A DNA stretch of 38,734 bases from Deltaproteobacteria bacterium (GCA_019309685.1 JAFDFT010000002.1:1-38734); one strand, 5' to 3'. Counted from the stretch's first letter, positions 13,967 through 23,176 are shown. Numbers and translations are program-made. The notes: generated by a model not told the origin, from the sequence alone.

Positions 13967-16849
13967 ATGCCGCCTATTGATGATACAGTCAAAGGATTTA
14001 TTGAAGAAGTAAAAGGCTATATTGATCCGATAAAAGAAGGAATTCAATCCTTTCATGAGAATGCTAATAAATGGGATGCCCTTGAAGAAACCCATCGGCT
14101 TGTTCACACGATAAAGGGAGCGTCATCATTGTTAGATTTTATAGGGTTAAGTCATATTGCCGGGGAGATGGAAAATGCGCTGAATGATGTGTTTTCGGGA
14201 GAAATCACCATTTCTGAGGGCGTTGTAAACACTCTGCTGCATACAGTTGGACAAATCGATACTTACTGTGAAGAAATTGTTACAGGTGAAGTGGATGATA
14301 AAGCAATGGTGATGGAAGCGGTATCCGTTTATAGGCGCTTGCGTGATTTGCCTGAAGAAGGAGATGAAGAGGCATTTACTATTGTGTGGGAGTCAGAACC
14401 CGGTTTGGAGACAGGTTCAATTTCAGACATTGAAGGTAGATCCGGTGAAGCGGATGACTTGTTTAGTGATTTAATCAAAAGTTTTTACGATGAAGCAGAA
14501 GAGCACATGGAAAACACAGCGCGTTTTCTAAACATCCTTGATTCTCAGGTGTCTGAACGTACCGAAATTACGCCTTCACAACGGGATGCAATTAAAGAAA
14601 TCCGGCGATCCGTTCATACGGTCAAAGGTGCCGCAGGAATGGTTAAGCTGACCGAAATATCAAGATGGGCGCATGAAATAGAAGATGTGCTTGACTGGTT
14701 GTATGAGGAAGCCAAGGAAATTGACAGGCCCTTAGTAGAACTGCTGTATGACGCGACAGATTTGCTAGGGATATTTATCATAAACCCACTACAGGTTGAT
14801 AATGATAGACTAGATACGATACGTCAAAAATTTAGAGAAATATTAGGTGCTGATTTTTCCGGGCAGACTGAAAGCAATGACGGACAGGCATCAGAAGTTG
14901 AAACGGTTATCAGCGAAAAAAAAGAAACAGTAGAAATCTTTGAACCAGGTCCTGAAAAGATAAATTTAGAAGAACAGGTTCAAGCGGCGACTGATGTCGG
15001 CTATGGAAAGACCCTTAGAGTCCAGATGGAAAAGGTTGACGATCTTGTAAACCTGGGGGGAGAGCTCAGCATCGCTTTAAGTGGGTGTGAGCAGAAAATG
15101 GAAACATTTACCACTTCATTAAGCGAGCTTGAACTTTCCCGTGACAGACTAAGAGCGATCGCGCGTGATCTCGAAACAGACTATGAGGTGAAAGCGATTC
15201 AGGGATTGGGGACTACATTATCCTCAGCGATAGCGGGTGACGGGAGTGTGCTTCCAACAGGTGTTTTTGAAGAATTTGATTCACTGGAATTGGACCGCTA
15301 TTCGGAATTTAATCTTATGATCCGATCTCTTGCTGAAGCAGTCGTCGATATGGGTACGATTAACACTCAGATGCTGAGTATTTACAGTGAACTCGATGGG
15401 TTTTTAAATAGACAGAGAGTGCTTCTTAGCGAATTGCAGAACAATATGATGCTTATTCGAATGACGCCGATGTCAAGTATATCAAACAGAATGCGCCAGA
15501 CAGTCAGAGAAATGGCACGGGACCTTGGAAGGCAGGTAAAGCTAATTATTGAAGGAGAGGAAATAGAGCTCGATAGACAGATTTGGGATAGGATTACAGA
15601 TCCGTTAATGCATATTCTCCGAAATTCTGTTGACCATGGGATTGAAAGCCAGGACTTGCGCCAGGAGTTAGGCAAACCGACCTTTGGAACGATAAAAGTT
15701 TGGGCTGCCAGACAAGGGAACCAGGTTGTCATAAGGATAGCGGATGACGGTACAGGATTAGATTGTGAGATGATCAGAGAGAAAGTACGCGCGTCAGGCG
15801 TTCAAGATAACATTGACCAGATGTCAGATGAAGAACTGGCATTAATAGTTTTTCAGCCTGGCTTCACTACCAGTGAACAGGTCACTCAGTTTTCCGGCCG
15901 TGGTGTGGGGCTCGATGTCGTAAAAGAAAACATAGAAAGTCTAAAGGGATCTGTATCTGTCCATTCGGTTAAAGATCAAGGGGTTCAATTTACGATTCGA
16001 ATTCCCTTGACATTAGCAGTGGCTGAAGCACTTTTGTTCAGGATGGATACCCAGCAGTATGCTGTTTCGTTAAATGATGTGAACGAAATTTTCAGGTTTG
16101 GTCCCGGAAGTATTCCTGATGAGATGGAAGGGGAGTTGGAGATTGAGGGTGAAGTTTATCCGCTGTTTAATTTGAGAAAAATGTTAAATACTGATCAAGC
16201 TGCCGGCGATTCATCCAAAGCAGTGGATGATAAAATTGTACTTTTACTTGAGACCAGCGGTAAGCGGGTTGCGGTTTCCATAGAAAATATGATCGGAAAA
16301 AGAGAGATCGTTATCAAGAGTTTAGGTTCTCACCTTAAACAGGTCAAAGGTGTTTCCGGTGCAACCATACTTGGTGACGGGAGTGTGGTGCCGATTTTAA
16401 ATATCGAGGAGCTTATTGGTGGTGGAGCGATTATTACCGAGGGCGGTGAAGATGATTTTAGGCCCATAATCGGCAAGCAACTTGAAATACTGATCGTGGA
16501 CGATTCGGTCAGTGTAAGGCAGGTGGTTGCTAGGCTTATGGAAAATCAAGGATGGAAAACGAAAACCGCCAAGGATGGTGTTGAGGCATTAGAAAGAATA
16601 AGGGAAAGCAAGCCTGACCTGATTGTGCTTGATATCGAGATGCCAAGAATGAATGGATATGAGTTTTTAAACGCGATGAACGTTCAGTCACGCTTTAAAA
16701 ACACTCCTGTTGTTATGCTTACATCCAGAGCAACTTCAAAGCATCGTGAGAAGGCGATGAGCCTTGGTGCAAGAGGTTTTGTTGTAAAACCGTATAAAGA
16801 TGATGAGTTTATCGATATTGTAATGAGATTGACAGGTGTAAGTAGTTAA
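13967..16849 (+). CDS. Hybrid chemotaxis histidine kinase CheA/PilL-like with two HPt and a receiver domain
   Basis: 960 residues. HPt1 has His47 in LVHTIKGASS, and HPt2 has His217 in SVHTVKGAAG. A linker leads to the dimerisation helices (about 345-500), the ATP-binding domain (about 500-680; N box HILRNSVDHGIE, G1 ADDGTG, G2 GRGVGLDVVKENI), a CheW-like P5 domain (about 682-825) and a C-terminal receiver with Asp889 in VLDIEMPRMNGYEF. The layout matches ChpA/PilL kinases of pilus-type chemosensory systems, where several HPt sites and a built-in receiver control phosphate flow. There is no separate P2 domain. AAGGAG lies 13 bases before the ATG. A TATAAT at 13929-13934 may be an internal -10 box, but its -35 is weak. 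Confidence 0.95.
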   Translation: MPPIDDTVKGFIEEVKGYIDPIKEGIQSFHENANKWDALEETHRLVHTIKGASSLLDFIGLSHIAGEMENALNDVFSGEITISEGVVNTLLHTVGQIDTYCEEIVTGEVDDKAMVMEAVSVYRRLRDLPEEGDEEAFTIVWESEPGLETGSISDIEGRSGEADDLFSDLIKSFYDEAEEHMENTARFLNILDSQVSERTEITPSQRDAIKEIRRSVHTVKGAAGMVKLTEISRWAHEIEDVLDWLYEEAKEIDRPLVELLYDATDLLGIFIINPLQVDNDRLDTIRQKFREILGADFSGQTESNDGQASEVETVISEKKETVEIFEPGPEKINLEEQVQAATDVGYGKTLRVQMEKVDDLVNLGGELSIALSGCEQKMETFTTSLSELELSRDRLRAIARDLETDYEVKAIQGLGTTLSSAIAGDGSVLPTGVFEEFDSLELDRYSEFNLMIRSLAEAVVDMGTINTQMLSIYSELDGFLNRQRVLLSELQNNMMLIRMTPMSSISNRMRQTVREMARDLGRQVKLIIEGEEIELDRQIWDRITDPLMHILRNSVDHGIESQDLRQELGKPTFGTIKVWAARQGNQVVIRIADDGTGLDCEMIREKVRASGVQDNIDQMSDEELALIVFQPGFTTSEQVTQFSGRGVGLDVVKENIESLKGSVSVHSVKDQGVQFTIRIPLTLAVAEALLFRMDTQQYAVSLNDVNEIFRFGPGSIPDEMEGELEIEGEVYPLFNLRKMLNTDQAAGDSSKAVDDKIVLLLETSGKRVAVSIENMIGKREIVIKSLGSHLKQVKGVSGATILGDGSVVPILNIEELIGGGAIITEGGEDDFRPIIGKQLEILIVDDSVSVRQVVARLMENQGWKTKTAKDGVEALERIRESKPDLIVLDIEMPRMNGYEFLNAMNVQSRFKNTPVVMLTSRATSKHREKAMSLGARGFVVKPYKDDEFIDIVMRLTGVSS

Positions 16850-16909
16850 TAATGAATCGCTGGTTATAGAAAAACCAAAAAGGCCCGCTTAGATCGAAAA
16901 GGTATATAC

Positions 16910-17347
16910 ATGCAACAACTGATTTTATTTAAAGTGTATGACACTCTTTTTGCAATAGACCAGAAATTTGTAAAAAAGAAGTACCAAAAAGAGGAGCTTT
17001 TTAGTGAGCGTGCAAGTAAAGCAAAGAAAGTAAAGATCAAACTGGATGGAACTGACGTCCCACTTTACGATTTGCCGGCTATGTTCGGCGGATTCGCTGA
17101 TGAAACAAGGAAAGGCAATGGTGAAGCCATGCTGGTAAAAGATGAAGAGGGTCACATGGTTTTTCTTGCACATCAAATTGAAGGGGCCGTTGAAATTGAA
17201 AATGAGTTTATTAAAGACCTTTCACCGGTTTTTGGAAAGCGTTCGTGTACGTATTTTCCAAAGGTTACTATAAAAGATAATCTGCCTGTTTTGATTTTAA
17301 ATCCATCAGGCATAAGAGCGGATGCGAATAGTGAATCAGCTATCTAA
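16910..17347 (+). CDS. Divergent CheW-like protein 1
   Basis: 145 residues. LILFKVYDTLFAIDQKFVKKKY at the start, V-P-L-Y-D-L-P-A-M-F in the middle (compare the CheW V-P-V-x-D-L), MVFLAHQIEGAVEIE and the C-terminal NLPVLILNPSGI follow the two-barrel CheW plan, but the conserved N-x-R-G motif is missing and the protein is short. I infer a receptor- or kinase-binding CheW variant. It lies 60 bases downstream of cheA and 30 before a second divergent CheW, so all three are probably made from one transcript. Alternative: a paralogous P5-like adaptor that does not enter arrays. Confidence 0.75.
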   Translation: MQQLILFKVYDTLFAIDQKFVKKKYQKEELFSERASKAKKVKIKLDGTDVPLYDLPAMFGGFADETRKGNGEAMLVKDEEGHMVFLAHQIEGAVEIENEFIKDLSPVFGKRSCTYFPKVTIKDNLPVLILNPSGIRADANSESAI

Positions 17348-17377
17348 AATAAATGAGAAGCATAAAGGGTAGAATAA

Positions 17378-17881
17378 GTGAAAAAACAGAGTCAAGAAGA
17401 AGTCGTTGACCATAAGGTGTTAATATGTTCGGCAACGACGCCATACGTTGACGGGAAGCAAATTTATTTTCTTTTCAGCCTTTACCAGGTTGAAGATATT
17501 CAGAGAGAATTATCCGTTTATGATGTCCCGTTTTCAGCGCCGTTTATTGAAGGAATTACCGTGTGGCGTGACTTGACAATTCCTGTGATTTCACTGGAGC
17601 GATACCTTGGATTGCCGCTCGCTGAAGCGGGCCAAAGCCAACGATTTATTGTTATACGGTCTGCGCTGGGAACACAAGAAGATGTGGGGGAAATGCGAAT
17701 CGCAATTCGAACGGAAAGGGAAACTAAAATGATTTCCATTCCAGATTCGAATGAGTTGGTTACATCCAATGGGTGGATGAATCATGAACTCGTAAAAGGT
17801 GTCTTTGAGTGGGATAAAGGTTACATAGTGGTTCCTGAAACAGATAAATTGTTTCAAGGAGAAATCAGTTATAAAGGCTAA
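17378..17881 (+). CDS. Divergent CheW-like protein 2
   Basis: 167 residues starting at GTG 17378, with AAAGGG about nine bases upstream. Recognisable pieces are IYFLFSLYQVEDIQRE (strand 1 and the regulatory helix), FIEGITVWRDLTIPVISLERYLG, where the usual N-x-R-G is replaced by V-W-R-D, then FIVIRSA, and a final KGVFEWDKGYIVVPETDKLF corresponding to the CheW end (G-x-x-x-x-x-D-x-L). It is a CheW-type adaptor. Having three non-identical CheW proteins in one locus suggests that they compete or build different contacts. The start of the M16 peptidase gene follows 35 bases later. Confidence 0.75.
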   Translation: MKKQSQEEVVDHKVLICSATTPYVDGKQIYFLFSLYQVEDIQRELSVYDVPFSAPFIEGITVWRDLTIPVISLERYLGLPLAEAGQSQRFIVIRSALGTQEDVGEMRIAIRTERETKMISIPDSNELVTSNGWMNHELVKGVFEWDKGYIVVPETDKLFQGEISYKG

Positions 17882-17916
17882 ATAACAATGATTGCATCGG
17901 TAACATTAAAAATCTT

Positions 17917-19326
17917 ATGTCTGACACAGAAGTAAATAATAAAGGAAAGCAAAAAACCATGGGGCAGCCAGCAAACGTGACCGAGTTCGAAAGCTTAAAA
18001 ACGGACAATGGGAATACAGATACATCCGGTCATGAAAACAGGTATCAAAAGACCGTACTCGAAAACGGCATACGGGTCGTAACAGCAAGTATGCCGGGCG
18101 TAAGGTCGGTTTCAATGGGCGTATTAATCAATGCGGGTCCCAGGGATGAAAGCCCGGAAGAATGCGGTCTGGCACACCTGATAGAACATGCTATGTTCCA
18201 AAGCACGAGCAGTAAAAACGCGACGCAAATTGCCAGTATCATGGATACTGCGGGAGGACAGATGGGCGCTTTTACTGCCAGGGATTATACATGCTATACG
18301 GCTACGGTGCTGGACGATTACCGTACGTATGCACTGGAACTTTTAAGTGATCTTTTGCTTAATTCAATTTATCCGGAAGAGAACATGGAAAGAGAAAAAG
18401 GCGTGATCATGCGTGAGATAGATGCCTCGAATGATCTGCCTTCTAAGAAAGTACACTCGATCTTAAAGGAATCCATCTGGGCTGATCATGCCCTTGGACG
18501 TCCGATTTTTGGATGGCCTGAGACAGTTAAGCCGTTAACGCGTGAAGACGTCATTTATTTTGTACATAAACATTACCTGCCGAATCGGATGATCGTCTCT
18601 GCAGCCGGAAATCTTGAGCATAGTGATTTTGTGGCGCAAGTAAGAGATTTCTTCTGGAGCCTGATGGGTGAAAGCATTCCTACGGATAATGGTCCGCCAT
18701 CGTATACGGCTGGGGTTACCATTGAGCATGCATCTGTTTCCCAGGCTTATTTTTCGTTAGGTATTAGGGCTTTTCCGTATGCGCATCCGGACCGCTATGG
18801 TTTTCATTTGCTCAATGCCATACTCGGCGGCGGAATTAGCTCAAGGCTTTATCGGCGGATGCGCGAAGAAAGAGGGCTGGTGTATGAAATAAGTTCGCAA
18901 TATCATGCGTATGAAGATGACGGTGTGCTAGTTATTGAAGGGAGTACCAAGCCGGAATATCTCATGCAGGTTTTAGGGTTAACCCTTGTCGAATTGTGGA
19001 GGCTCATTACGTTAGACGAGCCTGCAGATGAAGAAGAGTTATGGAAGGCGAAAATGCAAATCAGAGGGCAGCACATCATCTCAGGCGAGATTACCAGTAC
19101 ACGAATGAGTCAGCTTGCGACACAGGAGCAGTATTTTGGAAGATATATTCCAGCAGAAGAAATTATAGGGGAAATAGATGCGGTGGATAACCGTATGCTC
19201 GAAAGGATGGCACGTGAGTCTTTAATCAAATTTTTAAAACAAACGGCAATCGCCATTGTCGGCCCGAAAGCCCCTGAATATTATAGCGTTTCATCTATTG
19301 AAGACTTATTAAAAAGTTTTCAATAA
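17917..19326 (+). CDS. M16 family zinc peptidase inside the chemosensory locus
   Basis: 469 residues. After a polar 40-residue N-terminal extension comes an M16B peptidase. The zinc motif HLIEH (His87, Glu90, His91) is followed 75 residues later by Glu167 in VIMREI, so the active site is complete. The second half has the substrate-binding GGGISSRLYRRMREERGLVYEISS. No signal peptide is seen, so a cytoplasmic location is predicted. M16 enzymes form a closed chamber and cut small polypeptides. It is clearly related to the second M16 protein at 34697 (shared P-x-V-R-S-V-S-M-G-V and R-D-E-S-x-E-E). It has no clear ribosome-binding site and is perhaps translated by coupling. Two 51-residue genes follow directly. 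Its role in signalling is unknown. Confidence 0.9.
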   Translation: MSDTEVNNKGKQKTMGQPANVTEFESLKTDNGNTDTSGHENRYQKTVLENGIRVVTASMPGVRSVSMGVLINAGPRDESPEECGLAHLIEHAMFQSTSSKNATQIASIMDTAGGQMGAFTARDYTCYTATVLDDYRTYALELLSDLLLNSIYPEENMEREKGVIMREIDASNDLPSKKVHSILKESIWADHALGRPIFGWPETVKPLTREDVIYFVHKHYLPNRMIVSAAGNLEHSDFVAQVRDFFWSLMGESIPTDNGPPSYTAGVTIEHASVSQAYFSLGIRAFPYAHPDRYGFHLLNAILGGGISSRLYRRMREERGLVYEISSQYHAYEDDGVLVIEGSTKPEYLMQVLGLTLVELWRLITLDEPADEEELWKAKMQIRGQHIISGEITSTRMSQLATQEQYFGRYIPAEEIIGEIDAVDNRMLERMARESLIKFLKQTAIAIVGPKAPEYYSVSSIEDLLKSFQ

Positions 19327-19357
19327 ATTTTTCAAAAAATAAGAAAAGGAGGATGTT

Positions 19358-19513
19358 ATGGCAGTAGACCCTGTAGTAAAGAAAAACTGGATAGAGATTC
19401 AAAGGCAGCACAATGTTCCAGTGAACGCAATCGGGGTAAAGATTGATCCCAAGGATGAAAAAACCCTGAACATCTGGAAAGAAGAAGGGATTGATGAGTT
19501 TGTGAAGAAGTAA
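19358..19513 (+). CDS. Small conserved-looking protein, tandem copy 1 (51 residues)
   Basis: ATG at 19358 with a strong AAGGAGG (19346-19352) encodes MAVDPVVKKNWIEIQRQHNV, then PVNAIGVKIDPKDEKTLNIW and KEEGIDEFVKK before TAA. It aligns without gaps with the next small gene: 36 of 51 residues identical, with most changes in residues 16-20, 30-31 and 46-51. Such protein-level conservation between duplicates, each with its own strong ribosome-binding site, argues for real genes. The protein is charged, without signal peptide or membrane segment, probably a small helical or mixed fold. I do not recognise the family. It sits 31 bases after the M16 peptidase and before the chemoreceptor. Confidence 0.8.
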   Translation: MAVDPVVKKNWIEIQRQHNVPVNAIGVKIDPKDEKTLNIWKEEGIDEFVKK

Positions 19514-19599
19514 GCCAACAATGATGGTTGCGTTGGCATGTCAAGGGAAAGAAGTTAAATTGTTAAGCGTAAGCAGTTACTTTAACTAGGAGGTAAGTC

Positions 19600-19755
19600 A
19601 TGGCAGTAGATCCTGCAGTAAAAAAGAACTGGATCGAAATCCAAAAGAAGTATGACGCGCCGGTAAACGCCATTGGGGTAAAGATTGCTTCCAAGGATGA
19701 AAAAACGCTGAAGGTATGGCGAGAGGAAGGAATTGTCCAGTTTTTGAAAGAATAA
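19600..19755 (+). CDS. Small conserved-looking protein, tandem copy 2 (51 residues)
   Basis: ATG at 19600 with TAGGAGGT just upstream encodes MAVDPAVKKNWIEIQKKYDA, PVNAIGVKIASKDEKTLKVW and REEGIVQFLKE before TAA. Same length as copy 1, 87 bases after it. Invariant parts between copies are MAVDP, VKKNWIEIQ, PVNAIGVKI, KDEKTL and the W-x-E-E-G-I motif. The function is unknown. The position between a peptidase that by family handles short polypeptides and a PilJ-like receptor invites the idea of a small regulator or substrate, but nothing in the sequence proves it. Confidence 0.8.
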   Translation: MAVDPAVKKNWIEIQKKYDAPVNAIGVKIASKDEKTLKVWREEGIVQFLKE

Positions 19756-19972
19756 TCTTTCGTCGGTTCATACCTCGTTGCAACATGCTTGTATTCCAAT
19801 AAACTTTGGAATGCATAAAATCCCGGCATTTTGGGATGAAAACCGATAAATGCTTGGATTTGCATCAAATTAGTACCTGTCTGAAGTTTTTAGAATGGGT
19901 CAGATTTGATGGATGGTGGAGTATGCTCAAATTATGCCCAATCATTTTGTCCCTGAAATTAATTATTATTAC

Positions 19973-19989
19973 AACATGTTGGACATGTT
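19973..19989 (+). promoter_or_regulatory. Inverted repeat upstream of the chemoreceptor gene
   Basis: AACATG (19973-19978) and CATGTT (19984-19989) form an inverted repeat around TTGGA, about 55 bases before the receptor start. The 288-base gap 19756-20043 also contains a hairpin ATTCCAA/TTGGAAT near 19795-19814, followed by AATCCCGGCATTTTGGGAT, without a T-run. No confident promoter was found; a separate regulated promoter for the receptor is possible. Confidence 0.3.
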
Positions 19990-20043
19990 TTCAATATATT
20001 AGAATAAACATATAAGAAGTGAAATAACAAGGAGGTTAACGAT

Positions 20044-22551
20044 ATGAAACTAAAACTAGAATTCCTTAACAAGTTTCTTGACAAGCTTAAGGGATGGAAA
20101 CCCTCTCTAGCAATTTTTAGTAGTATTCGAAATAAATTGCTGGTTTCATTGATTGCGCTGGTTATGATCCCTTTAATTGCGAGTATTTTTCTGGGAACCA
20201 ACCTGTCAAGAAGTCTGTTAATGGAGAAATCATTTGATAACCTGGAGGCTGTAAGAACCATTAAATCGAATCAGGTTAGAGCATGGTTTAATGAACAACG
20301 ATCTGATGCACGAGTGCTCTCCGCAAGTCCGGTAGTTATAGAAGCTGCAGATGCATTCCATGAAGCTGTTAGCAAGCTGCAACCCAAAGAGACGACTCGA
20401 AAAGGCGGGCATGAAAAAGGACTCGAGCCGATTCAAAAGCTTTATAAAGGAAAATCAGTTGTAGACAGAGGTGATGGGAGTGACTACAGCAAGGCTCACG
20501 CAACTTGGCACCCTGTGTTTAGGCGGTTTGTTCGGGAAAACGGTTACAGTGACTTGTATTTAGTCGACCAGGACGGTGATGTTTTGTATTCTGTGGCAAA
20601 AGAGGACTTTTTTGGCGTCAACATTTTGTCCAGGAAATACAATTCAACCAATATATTTAAATTGTTTCTGGCATTAAGGGCAAAAGATGCAAAACAGGAT
20701 ACCACAATTATTTCAGACTTTGACTTTTTAGGGGATTCAAAAACGCCTTCAGCTTACATCGCATCGCCTATTACCTCAAGACCCACTGGCGGGAAAGTCA
20801 TCGGTGTACTGGTGTTGCGCGTTTCCAATGATAAAATTGCTACAGTTATGGGTGAGCGGTCAGGCTTGGGGCAAACGGGTGAAACATATCTGGTGGGCCA
20901 GGACAACCTGTTTAGATCTGAGTCACGATTTACGGGGGCGTTAAAGGTTGAATCAGCTGTTTTAAATCCAATTTCACCCGTTAATACGGAAGCAACGAAA
21001 AGCGCCCTGGAAGGTGCTACAGATACAAAGGTTATCAATGATTATCTTGGAAAACAGGTGTTGAGTTCCTGGGCTCCTCTGCTTATTCAGAAACCGACAA
21101 GTAATAATCCTGATGGTATTAAATGGGCCTTTGTATCCCAGATTGGCCTGGATGAAGTACAGGCGCCAATTGTTACGGCGCTTAAATTTGCGGCAGCCTT
21201 GTTTGTCATCATATCAATTATAGCGATTGTTATCGCTGTTGCGCTGTCTGGCGGTCTGACCGGGCAGGTCCGGCGGATTATGGATCTTTTCGGGGAAATC
21301 GGTCTTGGTAATTTCGAGGCGCGCGGGCAGGTTCTTAGTAGAGATGAGCTGGGTGTCATGACAAGTTCACTCAATACTTTGCTCGATAATATTCTGCCGC
21401 TTCTTCAAACACGTGAAGAACGCGATTCGATGCAGGAATCGGTTATGAGATTAATGGACGAAGTTAGTGGTTTGGCGGAAGGTGACTTGACCGTTCGCGC
21501 AGAGGTGTCAGCTGATATTACAGGAGCGATCGCGGACGGCTTTAACGCCATGGCGGAGCAGCTCAGTGTCGTTGTTCGGGATGTTAAGGAAGCGACATTG
21601 AAATTGAGCAATACAACATCTGAAGTTAGAGATAATGCGGAAAATATGGTTGAAAAAAGCGAGGAACAGGCTGTTAAGGTTTCAGACGCGATGGCGTCAG
21701 TAGGCGAATTGGTTTCATCTGCTCAATTGGTTGCGGATAATGCGACCCAGTCTGCGGCTGTCTCGAATCAATCTACTGAAAATGCGAGGGAAGGCGCGAA
21801 GGCGGTTGAGGATACCAATAAGGCGATGGAGTCCATACGGGATAATGTGCAGGAAACAGCGCGGGCAATTAAGCGTCTTGGGGAAAGCTCCCAGGAGATC
21901 GGAAACATCGTCCAAATCATCGACGATATCTCTGAGCGTACATCAATCCTTGCATTGAATGCTTCCATTCAGGCGGCAATGGCCGGTGACGCGGGAAGGG
22001 GCTTTGCTGTGGTTGCTGAAGAGGTTCAGCGTCTTGCCGAACGTTCAACAAGTTCCGCAAAGCAGATTGATACGCTTGTTAAAAATATCCAGGATGAAAT
22101 CAACGAAGCAGGAACAAGTATGGAAGAGAGTATCCAACGAGTTGTTGATGGGTCAAGGCTGGCCGGGGATGCTCACAAGAAACTCCAGGAAATTGAAAAT
22201 GTTGCGGAAAACCTTTCGGGACTGATTCAGTCAATTTCAAATGTTGCCGAGGAGCAGGCAGCGGTTTCTGAGAGCATCGCGACGGCCATGGGAGAAGTTG
22301 GTGAAATCAGTTCGGATACGGCCCAGGCAACACAGACAACTTCCTTTGCGATGAAAGAACTTACCAAAATATCTGATGAGTTGCGTGAGTCTGTTGAGAT
22401 ATTTAAGGTTGAGGAAGCGGATGCTGAAGTGGAGAAAGAGGAAGCTAAGATATCAGAAGAGAAGGACGTGGACGCAGCGGAATCAGGCGACATGGCTGAT
22501 GAAATTATCGAAGTGGATGCGGGTGTGGAAGAATATAAGCAGAGCGCTTAA
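20044..22551 (+). CDS. Methyl-accepting chemotaxis protein, PilJ-like
   Basis: 835 residues. A cytoplasmic N-terminus of about 30 residues, TM1 (about 31-52), a large periplasmic double-Cache-like sensor (about 55-375, with YSDLYLVDQDGDVLYSV and GQTGETYLVGQDNLFRSESR), TM2 (about 382-405, LFVIISIIAIVIAVAL), HAMP and a long signalling coiled coil. The hairpin tip reads ISERTSILALNASIQAAMAG then DAGRGFAVVAEEVQRLAERS; the ASIQAAMAG wording is that of PilJ-type receptors rather than the AAIEAARAG of flagellar ones. The last 50 residues form an acidic tail with no CheR-tethering pentapeptide. AAGGAGG lies 7-8 bases before the ATG. It is the only receptor in the locus and the presumed input of the CheA. 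Confidence 0.93.
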   Translation: MKLKLEFLNKFLDKLKGWKPSLAIFSSIRNKLLVSLIALVMIPLIASIFLGTNLSRSLLMEKSFDNLEAVRTIKSNQVRAWFNEQRSDARVLSASPVVIEAADAFHEAVSKLQPKETTRKGGHEKGLEPIQKLYKGKSVVDRGDGSDYSKAHATWHPVFRRFVRENGYSDLYLVDQDGDVLYSVAKEDFFGVNILSRKYNSTNIFKLFLALRAKDAKQDTTIISDFDFLGDSKTPSAYIASPITSRPTGGKVIGVLVLRVSNDKIATVMGERSGLGQTGETYLVGQDNLFRSESRFTGALKVESAVLNPISPVNTEATKSALEGATDTKVINDYLGKQVLSSWAPLLIQKPTSNNPDGIKWAFVSQIGLDEVQAPIVTALKFAAALFVIISIIAIVIAVALSGGLTGQVRRIMDLFGEIGLGNFEARGQVLSRDELGVMTSSLNTLLDNILPLLQTREERDSMQESVMRLMDEVSGLAEGDLTVRAEVSADITGAIADGFNAMAEQLSVVVRDVKEATLKLSNTTSEVRDNAENMVEKSEEQAVKVSDAMASVGELVSSAQLVADNATQSAAVSNQSTENAREGAKAVEDTNKAMESIRDNVQETARAIKRLGESSQEIGNIVQIIDDISERTSILALNASIQAAMAGDAGRGFAVVAEEVQRLAERSTSSAKQIDTLVKNIQDEINEAGTSMEESIQRVVDGSRLAGDAHKKLQEIENVAENLSGLIQSISNVAEEQAAVSESIATAMGEVGEISSDTAQATQTTSFAMKELTKISDELRESVEIFKVEEADAEVEKEEAKISEEKDVDAAESGDMADEIIEVDAGVEEYKQSA

Positions 22552-22612
22552 GCGCAAAAGTGTTTTGGGAATGTGTCAATCAGAAAAAACACCTAAGGAG
22601 GTAAATTAACCA

Positions 22613-23176
22613 ATGAAAAAATTAACGATTATATTGATGGCCTGTGCATTTTTAGCCGCGGGCTCCATGACAGCATATGGCGGGGAACAGGCTCCGGCCA
22701 AGGTGAAAAGCTTTGCGCATAACGTTCTGGCCAAGTTCGGTTCTGACTCAGTAATTGTTAACGCAGTTAAAGCCGAGAATGCCAAAAAAAAGACACTTGA
22801 GAAAGTCAAAGAAATAGACCAGAAATGGATCAACACCATTGGTACTGACGACTTTATCGACTCACTAATGAATTCAGCATGTTCTCAGCATCTTAATAAT
22901 ATCAAAAAGGAAAACGATTTTTATGAAGAGATATTTGTAGTGGACAATCTGGGTGCAAATGTAGCTCTGACAGATAAGACATCTGATTACTGGCAGGGAG
23001 ATGAGGCCAAGTTTACAAAGAGTTATAAAGAAGGGGCTGGAGATGTTTTTATCAGTGATGTCAGTTTCGATGACAGCACCCAATCCTATTTGACTCAAGT
23101 ATCGGTGCCGGTTATGGGTGAGGGCAAGGTAATAGGTGTCATAATCTTTGGAATTAATGTTGATAAGTTAAATTAG
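22613..23176 (+). CDS. Secreted stand-alone Cache (PDC)-like sensor protein
   Basis: 187 residues with a clear signal peptide (MKKLTIILMACAFLAAGSMTAYG, cleavage near Ala/Gly 21-24). The mature part has a long N-terminal helix and then strands FYEEIFVVDNLGANVALTDK, SDYWQGDEAKFTKSYKEGAG, VFISDVSFDDSTQSYLTQVS and a final VPVMGEGKVIGVIIFGINVD. This is the order of a single Cache/PDC sensor fold normally found inside receptors, here without membrane anchor or signalling domain. I infer a periplasmic binding protein that may present a ligand to the PilJ-like receptor, whose stop lies 61 bases upstream. AAGGAGG precedes the ATG at 22613. Ligand unknown. Confidence 0.85.
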   Translation: MKKLTIILMACAFLAAGSMTAYGGEQAPAKVKSFAHNVLAKFGSDSVIVNAVKAENAKKKTLEKVKEIDQKWINTIGTDDFIDSLMNSACSQHLNNIKKENDFYEEIFVVDNLGANVALTDKTSDYWQGDEAKFTKSYKEGAGDVFISDVSFDDSTQSYLTQVSVPVMGEGKVIGVIIFGINVDKLN

